A stretch of 17,615 nt of DNA, from assembly GCA_013153795.1 (NCBI GenBank), contig JAADDV010000051.1, positions 1 to 17,615 of the forward strand. Reading direction: 5' to 3'. The notes below the pieces were generated by a model. It made no database searches, was not told the DNA's origin, and saw only the letters and a program-made list of their open reading frames with translations. This DNA is from Aquificota bacterium. GTDB lineage: Bacteria; Aquificota; Aquificia; Aquificales; Hydrogenothermaceae. Position 1 is the stretch's first letter. The number at the start of each line of letters is the position of its first letter. Of this stretch, positions 7,323 through 15,241 are shown one piece after another. A program made the position numbers and the translations under genes.

Positions 7323-8529
7323 ACTTTTTGAGAAAAAGGTTTTTCATATAGAACCTGGTTTAGAAAGGATAAAAAAAGCCTGTGAAGAGATAGGAAATCC
7401 ACAGGATAGATTCCCTTCTATCCTTATTTCTGGAACAAATGGAAAAGGCTCTACAGCATCTTTTTTAGAGTCCCTGTTTAGAAACCATGGATTAAAGACA
7501 GGTTTATTCACTTCCCCTCATCTTGTAGATGAAAATGAAAGATGGCAGATAAACAGAGAAAATATTCCTGATGATATTCTTGATATATATATAAACCAGC
7601 TAAAGCCAGTTATAAAAAAATATAATCTAACATACTTTGAGGCATCTACTCTCCTTGCCTTTAAATATTTTGCAGATAAATGCGTAGATATAGCCATTTT
7701 AGAAGTTGGACTTGGAGGAAGATGGGATTCAACAAATGTTGTCTATCCAGAGGTTTCAATAATAACAAATGTTTCCTTAGACCATACCCATCTTTTAGGA
7801 GACACAACAGAAAAAATAGCAGAAGAAAAGTTAGGGATAGCCAGAAAAGACAGACCTCTTATTATTGGCTCTGAGCAGATGGAAATCATATCCAAAGCTA
7901 TAATGAAAGGAATAAGGGAGATTTACCACTACCCAATAGGATTTTCTTACAAAAAGACAGGAATAAACAGTTTTGATTTTTTCTTTAAAGGGAAAAAAAT
8001 AAAAGACCTTCAGATTTCTATGCTAGGAGACAGACAAATACACAACGCATCAACAGCTTTAGCAGGATTTTTTGTTTATGTAGAAAAAAAAGGAATAGAC
8101 CCAGATTATCAAAAAATAAAAAAAGCTTTAAAAGAAAACAGATGGCATGGAAGGATGGAAATCTTAGAAGAAAATCCTGTTGTGATACTGGATGGAGCCC
8201 ATAATGAAGACGCTATTATAAAAACTATTAAGGAAGTAGAAAAAATCTTTGCTGGTAAAAAACTTTTTATTGTTTACTCAGGGATGAGAGACAAAAACTG
8301 GAAAAAAATACTAAATCTTCTTTCTTATAAAGGAGAAGTAATCCTCACTGAACTTCCTATCTCCAGAGGTCTAAAAGAGGAAGACTTTAAAGATTTAAAC
8401 AGACCCTTTATAAAAGACATAAAAGAAGCTGTTGAAAAAGCAAAGGAAAAGGCAAAAAAAGAAGAAGGTATTGTCCTTATAACAGGTTCTTTGTATCTTG
8501 TAGGAGAAGTTTTAAAGCTTAAAGCTTGA
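7309..8529 (+). CDS. folC: Folylpolyglutamate synthase / dihydrofolate synthase
   Basis: This Mur-ligase-type enzyme adds glutamate to dihydropteroate and/or folates using ATP. The P-loop SGTNGKGSTA is at residues 41-50, with TSPHLVDENER after it, the metal-binding LEVGLGGRWDSTN, then SLDHTHLLGDT, and the C-terminal-domain motif LDGAHNEDA. At 406 residues it is of ordinary length. The start lies within the end of lgt, so the two are translationally coupled. It belongs to the same cofactor pathway as folE at the far end of the window, though they are not co-transcribed. Its 3' end overlaps the convergent smpB by 11 nt. Confidence 0.94.
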   Translation: MKLYKLFEKKVFHIEPGLERIKKACEEIGNPQDRFPSILISGTNGKGSTASFLESLFRNHGLKTGLFTSPHLVDENERWQINRENIPDDILDIYINQLKPVIKKYNLTYFEASTLLAFKYFADKCVDIAILEVGLGGRWDSTNVVYPEVSIITNVSLDHTHLLGDTTEKIAEEKLGIARKDRPLIIGSEQMEIISKAIMKGIREIYHYPIGFSYKKTGINSFDFFFKGKKIKDLQISMLGDRQIHNASTALAGFFVYVEKKGIDPDYQKIKKALKENRWHGRMEILEENPVVILDGAHNEDAIIKTIKEVEKIFAGKKLFIVYSGMRDKNWKKILNLLSYKGEVILTELPISRGLKEEDFKDLNRPFIKDIKEAVEKAKEKAKKEEGIVLITGSLYLVGEVLKLKA

Positions 8530-8977
8530 TTTTTCCTTTGTATTTTTTAGAAAGTTCTCTTCTCATATCCCTTTCTTTAATAGCCTGTCTCTTTTCATAT
8601 TTTGCTTTACCTTTTGCAAGGGCTATCTCAAGTTTAGCTTTTCCATTTTTGAAATAAAGTTTTAAAGGTATAATAGTAAGACCCTTTTCCTGAACTTTTC
8701 CCATAAGTTTTAAAATTTCCCTTTTGTGTAGAAGGAGTTTTCTCTTTCTGTATGGGTCATGCTGAAGTCTTGCTGCAGGTTTATAAGGAGCTATATACAT
8801 GTTGTATATATAAGCTTCTCCATCATCTATTCTTATAAAAGAATCTTTCAGGTTTACAGCCCCTTCCCTTAAAGACTTAACCTCTGAACCCTGTAAAACA
8901 AGTCCTGCTTCGTATGTCTCAATAATATCGTAGTTGTGATATGCAGCCTTATTTGTAGCTACTACTTTTATTCCCAT
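8519..8977 (-). CDS. smpB: SsrA-binding protein SmpB
   Basis: It binds tmRNA and brings it to stalled ribosomes for trans-translation. The protein has 152 residues, the usual size. It opens with the N-terminal motif NKAAYHNYDI, followed by GLVLQGSEVKSLREGAVNL, the YIAPY segment and HDPYRKRKLLLHKREI, and closes with a basic C-terminal tail (KKYKGKIKL) that would enter the decoding channel. AAAGGTG precedes the ATG by about 6 nt. The tmRNA gene itself is not seen in this window. It is divergent from the exported peptidase gene with only 50 nt between starts, and convergent with folC. Confidence 0.97.
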   Translation of the reverse strand: MGIKVVATNKAAYHNYDIIETYEAGLVLQGSEVKSLREGAVNLKDSFIRIDDGEAYIYNMYIAPYKPAARLQHDPYRKRKLLLHKREILKLMGKVQEKGLTIIPLKLYFKNGKAKLEIALAKGKAKYEKRQAIKERDMRRELSKKYKGKIKL

Positions 8978-9027
8978 TTTTTCACCTTTTTGTTTTATAC
9001 TTTCTTTAAAAAAAGAGGTTTTAAGCC

Positions 9028-11871
9028 ATGAATAAAATTATATACTTTCTCATACTATTTCTCACTTTTACAGCTTATTCATTTGGAGATGTTCTTTACA
9101 AACTTGATATTTACATAAATCTAAAAGATAAAACTCTTCATGGAAAGGTTGTTATTAAAAATGAAACGCAAAAAGTAGTATCTATAGATACACAAAACCT
9201 GAGTCTTAAAACAGATAAAACAGTTTTAAATCCTGGAGAAACGCTTTCTTTAGAGTTTGAAAAAGATATTTCAAAAAATCTTATAAACGGAAACTTTTTA
9301 TATCTTCTTGGAAACTGGTATCCAAAGCCAGATACACTGGCTGTTTATTCTCTGACAGTAGACATGCCTGCTGATTTTACTGCTATTTCAGAAGCTGAAG
9401 AAATAAAAGAAGAGAAAAACGAAGGAAGAAAAAAAGTTTCTTTTATTTTTAAACACCCTTTAGAAGAGGTAAATCTCATAGCTTCTAGCAGATTTGTTGT
9501 TAAAGAAAAAACAGTAAAAGGAATAAAACTTTATACATACTTTTTTAAAGAAGACAGTGATATAGCAGAAAAATACCTTGAGAAGACAGCCTTTTATATA
9601 AATGAGTATGTAAAACTTCTTGGAAGATTCCCATACAAAAGATTTTCTGTAGTAGAAAATATCCTTCCAACAGGATACTCATTTCCTACTTTTACCCTGA
9701 TAGGAAAACAGATAATCAGATACCCATTTATTTTAAACTCTTCCCTTCCCCATGAAATTCTTCACCAATGGTTTGGATGCAGTGTATATGTTGATTATGA
9801 AAAAGGAAACTGGAGTGAGGGGTTAACTACTTACTTGTCTGACCATATGTTTTCAAAAAATCCTGTTTTGTACAGGAAAAATCTTATTCTGAAATACATG
9901 GCCTTTGTAAACAAAGAAAATGAGTATCCCTTAAGTAAGTTTATATACAAAAAAACCCCTGTTGATGAGGCTATTGGGTATGGAAAAGGAGCCATGGTTT
10001 TCCATATGCTTAGAAAAAGAGCAGATGACAGGGATTTTATATGGGCATTAAGAAGATTTATAGCAGAAAACCAATTTAAAAAAGCCTCATGGTTTGATAT
10101 AAAAGCTGCTTTTGAAAAAACATTAGGAACAGATTTAAGGGATTTCTTTAAGCAGTGGGTATACAAAAAAGGAATACCATCAGTAGAGATCTCAGATGCT
10201 TCTTCATACTTGAATAAAGAAGGAGTTTTCCAAATAGATATAGCCCTAGCCCTTAAAACAGATAATGATTTTTCTTTTACACTACCTGTAGAAATAAAGT
10301 CATATATGAGAAAAAAACTTTCTATCTTAGACACATCTGTAAAAGAAAACTCTATACTTATGAAAGATATACCACTGACACTTCTTGTTGACAAAGATTA
10401 CGATGTTTTTAGAAAACTTTCTAAAGATGAAATCCCCCCTGTTTTATATTTTCTTTTAGGAGAAAAAGAGCCTGTTTTTGTTGTGGAAAAAGAGACTTTA
10501 GAAAAGTACAGACCTTTAATAGAAAAATATAAAAACAGAAAAATCATACATCCAGAAAATCTAGAGTATAAACAGCTTATAGGCAAAAATATTTTTGTTT
10601 TAGACAAAGAAAATACTGCTTTATTAAAGATTTTCGGAAAAAAAGAAACAGAAAAGGGATTTTTTATAAAAGGATACAAAAATCCATTCTCAGAGGAAAA
10701 AAGTATCTTTGTTATCCATTCACCAGACAAAGAAACTCTTAAAAGGTTTCTTCCTCTTATAAAACATTACGGAAAATACACATATGTTTCCTTTGGAAAG
10801 GATAGAAAAAAAGAGTATAAAAATCCCCAAAATGGTATAAAAATAATCCTGAATGAGCCTTCTGTTATCCAGTCAGAAAATGGTCTTATAACATACGCAA
10901 AACTTATCTCGTATCTGTATGGAATGAAAGTGATATATATAGGAGAGCAACATACAAAATTTTCCCACCATATTATCCAATATCAGCTTATAAAAGACCT
11001 TTATCAAAAAGGCTTAGATATTGCTATAGGTATGGAAATGTTTAGCAGAAGTTTTCAAAAGTATATAGACCAGTATATAAAAGGTCAGATTTCTGAAGAG
11101 GAGTTTCTAAAGAAAACAAAATATTTTACCCAGTGGAAGTACGACTATAACTACTACAAGCCTATTTTAAGATATGCTAGAGAAAACCATATTCCTGTTT
11201 TAGGATTAAATCTTGATGTGAAAATCATAGAAAAAGTAGCAAGAAAAGGAATTGATTCTTTATCAGAAGAGGAAAAGAAAAAACTTCCAAAAGAAATAGA
11301 TTTTTCAAATCTTAAATATAAAGAATATTTACAAAGAATTTATGCTATCCATTCCCATGGAGATTTGAAAGATTTTATAAACTTTTACCAGTCCCAGCTT
11401 TTATGGGATGAAACAATGGCAGAAACAGCAGCAGAATATCTAAAAAAACACCCAGAAAAAACTCTTGTTGTTTTAGCCGGAAATGGCCATTTAATGTATG
11501 GTTATGGAATACCTGACAGGCTTTACAGAAGATATCCTGCTGCCCAAAGTATCATACTTCAAGATGAGCAAATAGAAAAAGGAAAAGGAGATTTCTTTAT
11601 ATATAATGAGCCATTTAAAGGGGAACTTTCTAAAAAACTTGGAGTTTATGTTGAAGAAACAAAAGAAGGACTAAAAGTTGACAGTGTTATAAAAACATCT
11701 GTAGCAGAAAAAGCTGGAATAAAGAAGGGAGATATTATCGTTGCTTTCAATGGCAAACCTATTAAGAACCTGGCAGATTTAAAGGTTCTTCTTATAAATC
11801 CACCAAAAGAAAATAAAATAACTGTTTTAAGAAATGGCAAGAAAATAACGTTGAAGGTAATCTTTGATTAA
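9028..11871 (+). CDS. Exported M1-like metallopeptidase / ChaN-like / PDZ fusion protein
   Basis: This 947-residue protein has a hydrophobic signal sequence (residues 1-20, cleavage probably after SFG) and should be periplasmic or secreted. Residues about 25-390 form a gluzincin domain: the zinc motif HEILH (242-246), a third ligand candidate Glu264 in WSEGL, and the YGKGAMVFHMLR block (Tyr318) that supplies the transition-state Tyr in M1 peptidases. The GAMEN motif of M1 aminopeptidases is absent; the equivalent place reads LPTGYSFPTF. Residues about 390-615 are a beta-rich linker I do not recognise. Residues about 622-850 match the ChaN family (GEQH 639-642, EMFSRSFQKY, GNGHLMYGYGIP 818-829), linked to haem/iron. 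Residues about 868-947 are a PDZ domain (AGIKKGDIIVAFNGKPI). The start has GAGGT about 9 nt upstream. It is followed by hisC after 33 nt. Confidence 0.85.
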   Translation: MNKIIYFLILFLTFTAYSFGDVLYKLDIYINLKDKTLHGKVVIKNETQKVVSIDTQNLSLKTDKTVLNPGETLSLEFEKDISKNLINGNFLYLLGNWYPKPDTLAVYSLTVDMPADFTAISEAEEIKEEKNEGRKKVSFIFKHPLEEVNLIASSRFVVKEKTVKGIKLYTYFFKEDSDIAEKYLEKTAFYINEYVKLLGRFPYKRFSVVENILPTGYSFPTFTLIGKQIIRYPFILNSSLPHEILHQWFGCSVYVDYEKGNWSEGLTTYLSDHMFSKNPVLYRKNLILKYMAFVNKENEYPLSKFIYKKTPVDEAIGYGKGAMVFHMLRKRADDRDFIWALRRFIAENQFKKASWFDIKAAFEKTLGTDLRDFFKQWVYKKGIPSVEISDASSYLNKEGVFQIDIALALKTDNDFSFTLPVEIKSYMRKKLSILDTSVKENSILMKDIPLTLLVDKDYDVFRKLSKDEIPPVLYFLLGEKEPVFVVEKETLEKYRPLIEKYKNRKIIHPENLEYKQLIGKNIFVLDKENTALLKIFGKKETEKGFFIKGYKNPFSEEKSIFVIHSPDKETLKRFLPLIKHYGKYTYVSFGKDRKKEYKNPQNGIKIILNEPSVIQSENGLITYAKLISYLYGMKVIYIGEQHTKFSHHIIQYQLIKDLYQKGLDIAIGMEMFSRSFQKYIDQYIKGQISEEEFLKKTKYFTQWKYDYNYYKPILRYARENHIPVLGLNLDVKIIEKVARKGIDSLSEEEKKKLPKEIDFSNLKYKEYLQRIYAIHSHGDLKDFINFYQSQLLWDETMAETAAEYLKKHPEKTLVVLAGNGHLMYGYGIPDRLYRRYPAAQSIILQDEQIEKGKGDFFIYNEPFKGELSKKLGVYVEETKEGLKVDSVIKTSVAEKAGIKKGDIIVAFNGKPIKNLADLKVLLINPPKENKITVLRNGKKITLKVIFD

Positions 11872-11904
11872 AATATTTTTACTTTAAGTTTTTAGGAGGA
11901 ATAA

Positions 11905-12963
11905 ATGTTTTTAGATAGAATAAAAAACTTTAAAAGCTACAAAACAGAAACTACCCCCTGCAAAATAAAACTCTCTTCTAATGAAAACCCATTTGACCTT
12001 CCTGAATGGTTAAAAGAAAAAATAGTACAGGAAGTAAAGAAGATACCATTTCAAAGATACCCAGACCCAACATCTAAAAAACTAAAAAAAGTCATAGCTG
12101 ATTTTTATGGAGTAAATCCTGAAAATATTGTTTTAGGAAATGGCTCAGATGAATTGATTCAGCTTCTTACAATTATTATAGGAACAACAGAGCAGCCTGT
12201 TATGTATCCTATCCCTACATTTCCTATGTATCAAGTTTCAGCAGATATAGTAGGAAGACCAAAAGTAGAGTTTTCTCTAGATGAAAATTTTCAGCTTAAT
12301 AAAGAAGAGATAGACAAGGCCTTAGAAAAAAAACCAGTTCTTGCATTTTTTGCTTCACCAAATAATCCAACAGGAAACACATTTGATAAAGAGTTAATTA
12401 AATATGTAGCAGACAAAAATGTTTTTACAGTAGTAGATGAAGCATATATAGATTTTTCTGACAAAGATGATTTTGTAAAAGAAGCTTTAGAAAGGGAAAA
12501 TCTTGTTGTTTTAAGAACTATGTCTAAAATAGGTCTTGCTGGTATAAGACTTGGAGTTTTAATAGCAAATGAACGTATAGCAAAAGAGATTGATAAAGCA
12601 AGACCACCTTTTAACATAACATACCCGACACAGGTAATAGGAGAAATTGTTCTAACAGAAGGAAGAGATGAAATCAAAAAACAGATAAATATAATAAAAG
12701 AAGAAAGAAAACGTGTGATAAAGGAAGTATCTTCTATAGAAGGAGTAAAGATTTATCCATCAGATGCTAACTTTTTTCTCATGAAAGTACCAGATGGAAA
12801 TTTAGTTCATAAAAAGCTCATTGAGAAAGGCGTTCTTATCAGAAATATGTCCCATCTTCCTAAAATGGAAAACTGCCTTAGGGTCTCAATAGGGAAACCA
12901 GAAGAAAACACTGCCTTTATAAAAGCTCTAAAAGAAGTTATGTCTGAGATAGTCTTTTCTTAA
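11905..12963 (+). CDS. hisC: Histidinol-phosphate aminotransferase
   Basis: This PLP fold-type I aminotransferase converts imidazole-acetol phosphate to histidinol phosphate in histidine synthesis. Conserved features are KLSSNENPF (22-30), GNGSDELI (78-85) binding the PLP phosphate, SPNNPTG (151-157), VDEAYIDF (177-184), the PLP lysine in TMSKIGLAGIRLG (Lys208) and the C-terminal LRVSIGKPEEN with the carboxylate-binding Arg. The length of 352 residues is normal. AGGAGG lies 5-6 nt upstream of ATG. It could also act on aromatic amino acids, as HisC-like proteins sometimes do. No other his genes are nearby. Its last 26 nt overlap the convergent mnmD gene. Confidence 0.92.
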   Translation: MFLDRIKNFKSYKTETTPCKIKLSSNENPFDLPEWLKEKIVQEVKKIPFQRYPDPTSKKLKKVIADFYGVNPENIVLGNGSDELIQLLTIIIGTTEQPVMYPIPTFPMYQVSADIVGRPKVEFSLDENFQLNKEEIDKALEKKPVLAFFASPNNPTGNTFDKELIKYVADKNVFTVVDEAYIDFSDKDDFVKEALERENLVVLRTMSKIGLAGIRLGVLIANERIAKEIDKARPPFNITYPTQVIGEIVLTEGRDEIKKQINIIKEERKRVIKEVSSIEGVKIYPSDANFFLMKVPDGNLVHKKLIEKGVLIRNMSHLPKMENCLRVSIGKPEENTAFIKALKEVMSEIVFS

Positions 12964-13792
12964 GCTCTTTTTCCCATCTTTTTTTTATCTCTTCTGGGGG
13001 AAGGGAAAGGTTTTCATCCCTATAAGGAAATGCATATGGAGAGGTTTCAAGCCTTTTCTTTTCTTTTTCTGTTAAAGGAGGTATATCTCCTTTTACTGTT
13101 GCGACTGTTGAGTAGCTTTTTCTTCCTACTGGCTCTACAAGCCCAATATTAAAACCTGCTTCTAAAAGACCTTTTCTTACAGCTAAAGATGCACTATATG
13201 TTGCTAAAACTGCTTCATCTTTCATAAGATTTTTTACAACTTTAAATATATCCAGCGTCCACATTTCTGTATTTACCTTTGGAGAAAAAGCATCGTAGAA
13301 AACAGCATCAAATTTAAAATTTCCTTGCGCTAATTTTTTTAATATTTGTCTACCTTCTCCAATAAGAACTTTAACTTTTATATTATCCTTTTCTATAAAA
13401 TAGCTATCAAAAGTAAAATTTTTTAGAAAATATTTTTGAAATTTTCCAGAAAGTAAAAAATCAAAAATACTTTTGAGATTTTCAGGAAAAGAAAGACTTT
13501 TAATTTTTTCAAAAACAGAAATATCTTTCTCTATAGAGAATATCTCCAAATCTACACTTGAATTTTCTTGTAGAGCAGTTTTAATCGCAACAGCCACATT
13601 ATAACCAAGTCCAAATCCAACATCTAGAATTTTTATTCTTCCTTTTTTGGCTAGTTGGGGAATTTTACAGGGGAGGACAAATTTATATAAGCTTTCAGTA
13701 TAAGCTCCAGCTTTAGTGCTGTGATAAGCTTCTTTATACTCTTCATTTAAAAATGTTTCTGTCCCATCAGCTGTTAATATTTTCTTCATCAT
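12938..13792 (-). CDS. mnmD: Stand-alone MnmC2-type tRNA methyltransferase (DUF752)
   Basis: This SAM-dependent enzyme methylates aminomethyl-uridine (nm5U to mnm5U) at the tRNA wobble position. It shows the N-terminal signature LTADGTETFLNEEYKEAYHS, the SAM-binding loop DVGFGLGYN (57-65), the catalytic-region DAFSPKVNTEMW (167-178) and ATYSASLAVRKGLLEAGF. The oxidase half (MnmC1) of the E. coli fusion is missing. The Aquifex aeolicus homologue is known to work alone, so this is a natural form. The open frame extends to 13903, but those residues are hydrophobic AT-rich chance and overlap the divergent gene; homology begins at ATGATG (13792/13789). No Shine-Dalgarno precedes it, so it may be leaderless or nearly so. 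It overlaps hisC at the 3' end. Confidence 0.9.
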   Translation of the reverse strand: MMKKILTADGTETFLNEEYKEAYHSTKAGAYTESLYKFVLPCKIPQLAKKGRIKILDVGFGLGYNVAVAIKTALQENSSVDLEIFSIEKDISVFEKIKSLSFPENLKSIFDFLLSGKFQKYFLKNFTFDSYFIEKDNIKVKVLIGEGRQILKKLAQGNFKFDAVFYDAFSPKVNTEMWTLDIFKVVKNLMKDEAVLATYSASLAVRKGLLEAGFNIGLVEPVGRKSYSTVATVKGDIPPLTEKEKKRLETSPYAFPYRDENLSLPPEEIKKRWEKELKKRLSQT

Positions 13793-13874
13793 AAAAAATA
13801 TAATATACTCTATTATTGAAAAAATGTTATAGTAAACATACCTTTTTAAAGTAAATATTCGCAGGGGGGCTATT

Positions 13875-14273
13875 ATGGAGAAAAAGTTAAAAAAAATGAC
13901 CATTGGTAATATTAAATTTACAAAACCTGTAGTGGAAAAGATAGTAGATATTCATTATATTCTAGAAGGAAAAGAAGAAGATATTTTAAAACATAAATAT
14001 TTTATCTTAACTTATGAGGAATTTGATAAACCGTTAAAAGAGCTTATAAAAGAAGAGCAGGAAGATAAAATAAGATTTGCTATCATAGATGAAACAATTT
14101 CTATTAACTTTGGAGATGAAGAAATTCAAAAACATAAAGAAACTGTTATTGAATATGATGAAGAATGGTTAAAAAAGTTTAATCCAGATTATAAAAATTT
14201 TGAATCATGGATTATTGAGTTTGCAGATGAGATAGTTTTTTCAAAAAAAGTAAATACCTGTAAAACAGAGTAA
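13875..14273 (+). CDS. Hypothetical protein
   Basis: I do not recognise a family. The 132-residue protein is rich in Glu, Lys and Ile, has no signal peptide or membrane segment, and looks like a soluble mixed alpha/beta protein with a charged middle (EELIKEEQEDK-like, about residues 53-67) and an aromatic C-terminal part (WLKKFNPDYKNFESWIIEF). It has a G-rich ribosome binding site (AGGGGGG, about 6 nt before ATG 13875); Met8 at 13896 is an alternative start. cutA follows after 14 nt, so they are probably co-transcribed. It is divergent from mnmD. Confidence 0.7.
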   Translation: MEKKLKKMTIGNIKFTKPVVEKIVDIHYILEGKEEDILKHKYFILTYEEFDKPLKELIKEEQEDKIRFAIIDETISINFGDEEIQKHKETVIEYDEEWLKKFNPDYKNFESWIIEFADEIVFSKKVNTCKTE

Positions 14274-14287
14274 AAAGGAGAATTCTT

Positions 14288-14626
14288 ATGAGTTATATTG
14301 TTGTATATGTAACAACTCCTGACTTAGAAGTATCTAAAAATATAGCTAATATTCTTGTAAATGAAAAACTAGCTGCCTGCGTTAATATAACTCCTAAAAT
14401 ATATTCTACCTATTACTGGCAAGGCAATATAGAACATGATGATGAATACTTGTTAATAATAAAAACAAGAGAAGATAGGTTCAATAAACTAGAAGAGAGA
14501 ATAAAAACCATTCACCCTTATTCTGTCCCAGAAATTATAGCCCTTCCAATAGTAAGAGGCTCCCATGATTATTTAAAGTGGATAGATGAAACCTTAGAAA
14601 GAGATGAAAAAGGAAAACTATTGTAA
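14288..14626 (+). CDS. cutA: CutA1 divalent-cation tolerance family protein
   Basis: This is a small trimeric ferredoxin-like-fold protein of the CutA1 family, linked to copper and divalent-cation tolerance although its molecular role is unclear; thermophile members are very heat-stable. The family motifs are present: LVNEKLAACVNI (23-34), YYWQGNIEHDDEYLLIIKT (42-60) and HPYSVPEIIALPI (76-88). At 112 residues it is full length. AAAGGAG lies about 8 nt upstream of ATG. The stop codon is the first three bases of a perfect palindrome that terminates transcription. Confidence 0.96.
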   Translation: MSYIVVYVTTPDLEVSKNIANILVNEKLAACVNITPKIYSTYYWQGNIEHDDEYLLIIKTREDRFNKLEERIKTIHPYSVPEIIALPIVRGSHDYLKWIDETLERDEKGKLL

Positions 14627-14657
14627 TAAAGCCTCTGTATATACAGAGGCTTTATTA
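14624..14657. terminator. Bidirectional terminator, perfect 34-nt palindrome
   Basis: The two 17-nt arms are exact reverse complements (TAATAAAGCCTCTGTAT and its partner). GC-rich pairs sit in the middle of each arm and A/T runs lie at the ends, so it works for cutA on plus and for the flavoprotein gene on minus. It fills the whole gap between the two stop codons and includes the cutA TAA. Confidence 0.9.
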
Positions 14658-15098
14658 TTATGTTTCTTTTAAAGCTTTTAAAACAATTTCATCTAACTCT
14701 TTAGCTTTAGAAATGTCACCTGTATGCTCAAAAGGAATAGAGCCTTTTATATTTCCACCAGGAAATAAATTATCTACTACTTTTTCTACATTTAGTTCAA
14801 AAACAGATACAGGAAAAGATAAACCTTCAATTTCTTCTTTTATTAACTGCGTTTTTCCAGAAATACTAGAAGCAATACCTTCCCCAAAAACTTCAACAGA
14901 AGCATAAGGATTTTCTTTTAAATTATTATATGTTTTAGAACCTTTATTTACTGCAAATCTTATTTTTTGTGGGTTAACAGCTGTAAGCCATGTAATAAAA
15001 GTAGTATAGGGTTTGTTGTCTTTAGCTGTAGCAACAACAGATGGAGTTAAATCTTTTAATATTTCTAAAAGCTTGTTTGAAAGTTGGTTTGATTCCAT
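14658..15098 (-). CDS. FMN-binding split-barrel protein, pyridoxamine 5'-phosphate oxidase-related
   Basis: The 146-residue protein has the split-barrel pattern of PNPOx-like flavoproteins: PSVVATAKDNKPYTTFITWL (19-38), then KIRFAVNKGSKTYNNLKENP (44-63) with the phosphate-binding Lys/Ser region, and ASVEVFG. Such proteins bind FMN, sometimes F420 or haem, as dimers; the reaction here cannot be told and true pyridoxamine oxidase activity is unlikely at this length. Cytoplasmic. The ribosome binding site AAGGAGGG is 7 nt from the ATG and is part of an inverted repeat with an upstream sequence. It is convergent with cutA and downstream of speD. Confidence 0.8.
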   Translation of the reverse strand: MESNQLSNKLLEILKDLTPSVVATAKDNKPYTTFITWLTAVNPQKIRFAVNKGSKTYNNLKENPYASVEVFGEGIASSISGKTQLIKEEIEGLSFPVSVFELNVEKVVDNLFPGGNIKGSIPFEHTGDISKAKELDEIVLKALKET

Positions 15099-15100
15099 TT

Positions 15101-15202
15101 TCTAGCCCTCCTTTTTTGTTTGTAAACTTAGATAAACTAGTAGTAAAATACAGATAAAAATATAAAAAAGCAATAAAATTATAATTTTTAAGGAGGGCTA
15201 GA
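15101..15202 (-). promoter_or_regulatory. Inverted repeat that could mask the flavoprotein ribosome binding site
   Basis: TCTAGCCCTCCTT at 15101-15113 is exactly repeated in inverted form at 15190-15202, 76 nt apart. On the minus-strand RNA the 5' copy would pair over 13 bp with the AAGGAGGGCTAGA that contains the Shine-Dalgarno sequence, three bases before the ATG. The fold needs a transcript starting upstream of 15202, such as read-through from speD. A weak promoter (TTGCTT, 17 nt, TATTTT) within the loop would give RNA lacking the masking arm. Confidence 0.5.
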
Positions 15203-15211
15203 TTTTTTTAT

Positions 15212-15232
15212 AAAAGCGGCACAGCCGCTTTT
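15212..15232. terminator. Terminator downstream of speD
   Basis: AAAAGCGGC (15212-15220), loop ACA, GCCGCTTTT (15224-15232) form a 9-bp stem with GC-rich core. On minus the A/T end of the stem gives the short T run for speD; it starts 9 nt beyond the speD stop. It is symmetrical enough to act in either direction. Confidence 0.8.
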
Positions 15233-15241
15233 TAGTTTATA

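Noticed and set aside
8515..8527. AAGCTT tandem at the folC/smpB junction as a terminator
   Set aside because: Two adjacent copies of a 6-bp palindrome with one base between cannot form a stable stem with a proper loop, and the T run after it is short.
9831..10394. Long minus-strand frame inside the peptidase gene
   Set aside because: It is antisense to a gene with clear motifs, has no ribosome binding site, and its composition is that of a shadow frame.
13793..13903. N-terminal extension of mnmD to the ATG at 13903
   Set aside because: The added residues are hydrophobic translation of AT-rich DNA, have no ribosome binding site, and overlap the divergent gene; homology begins at the ATGATG.
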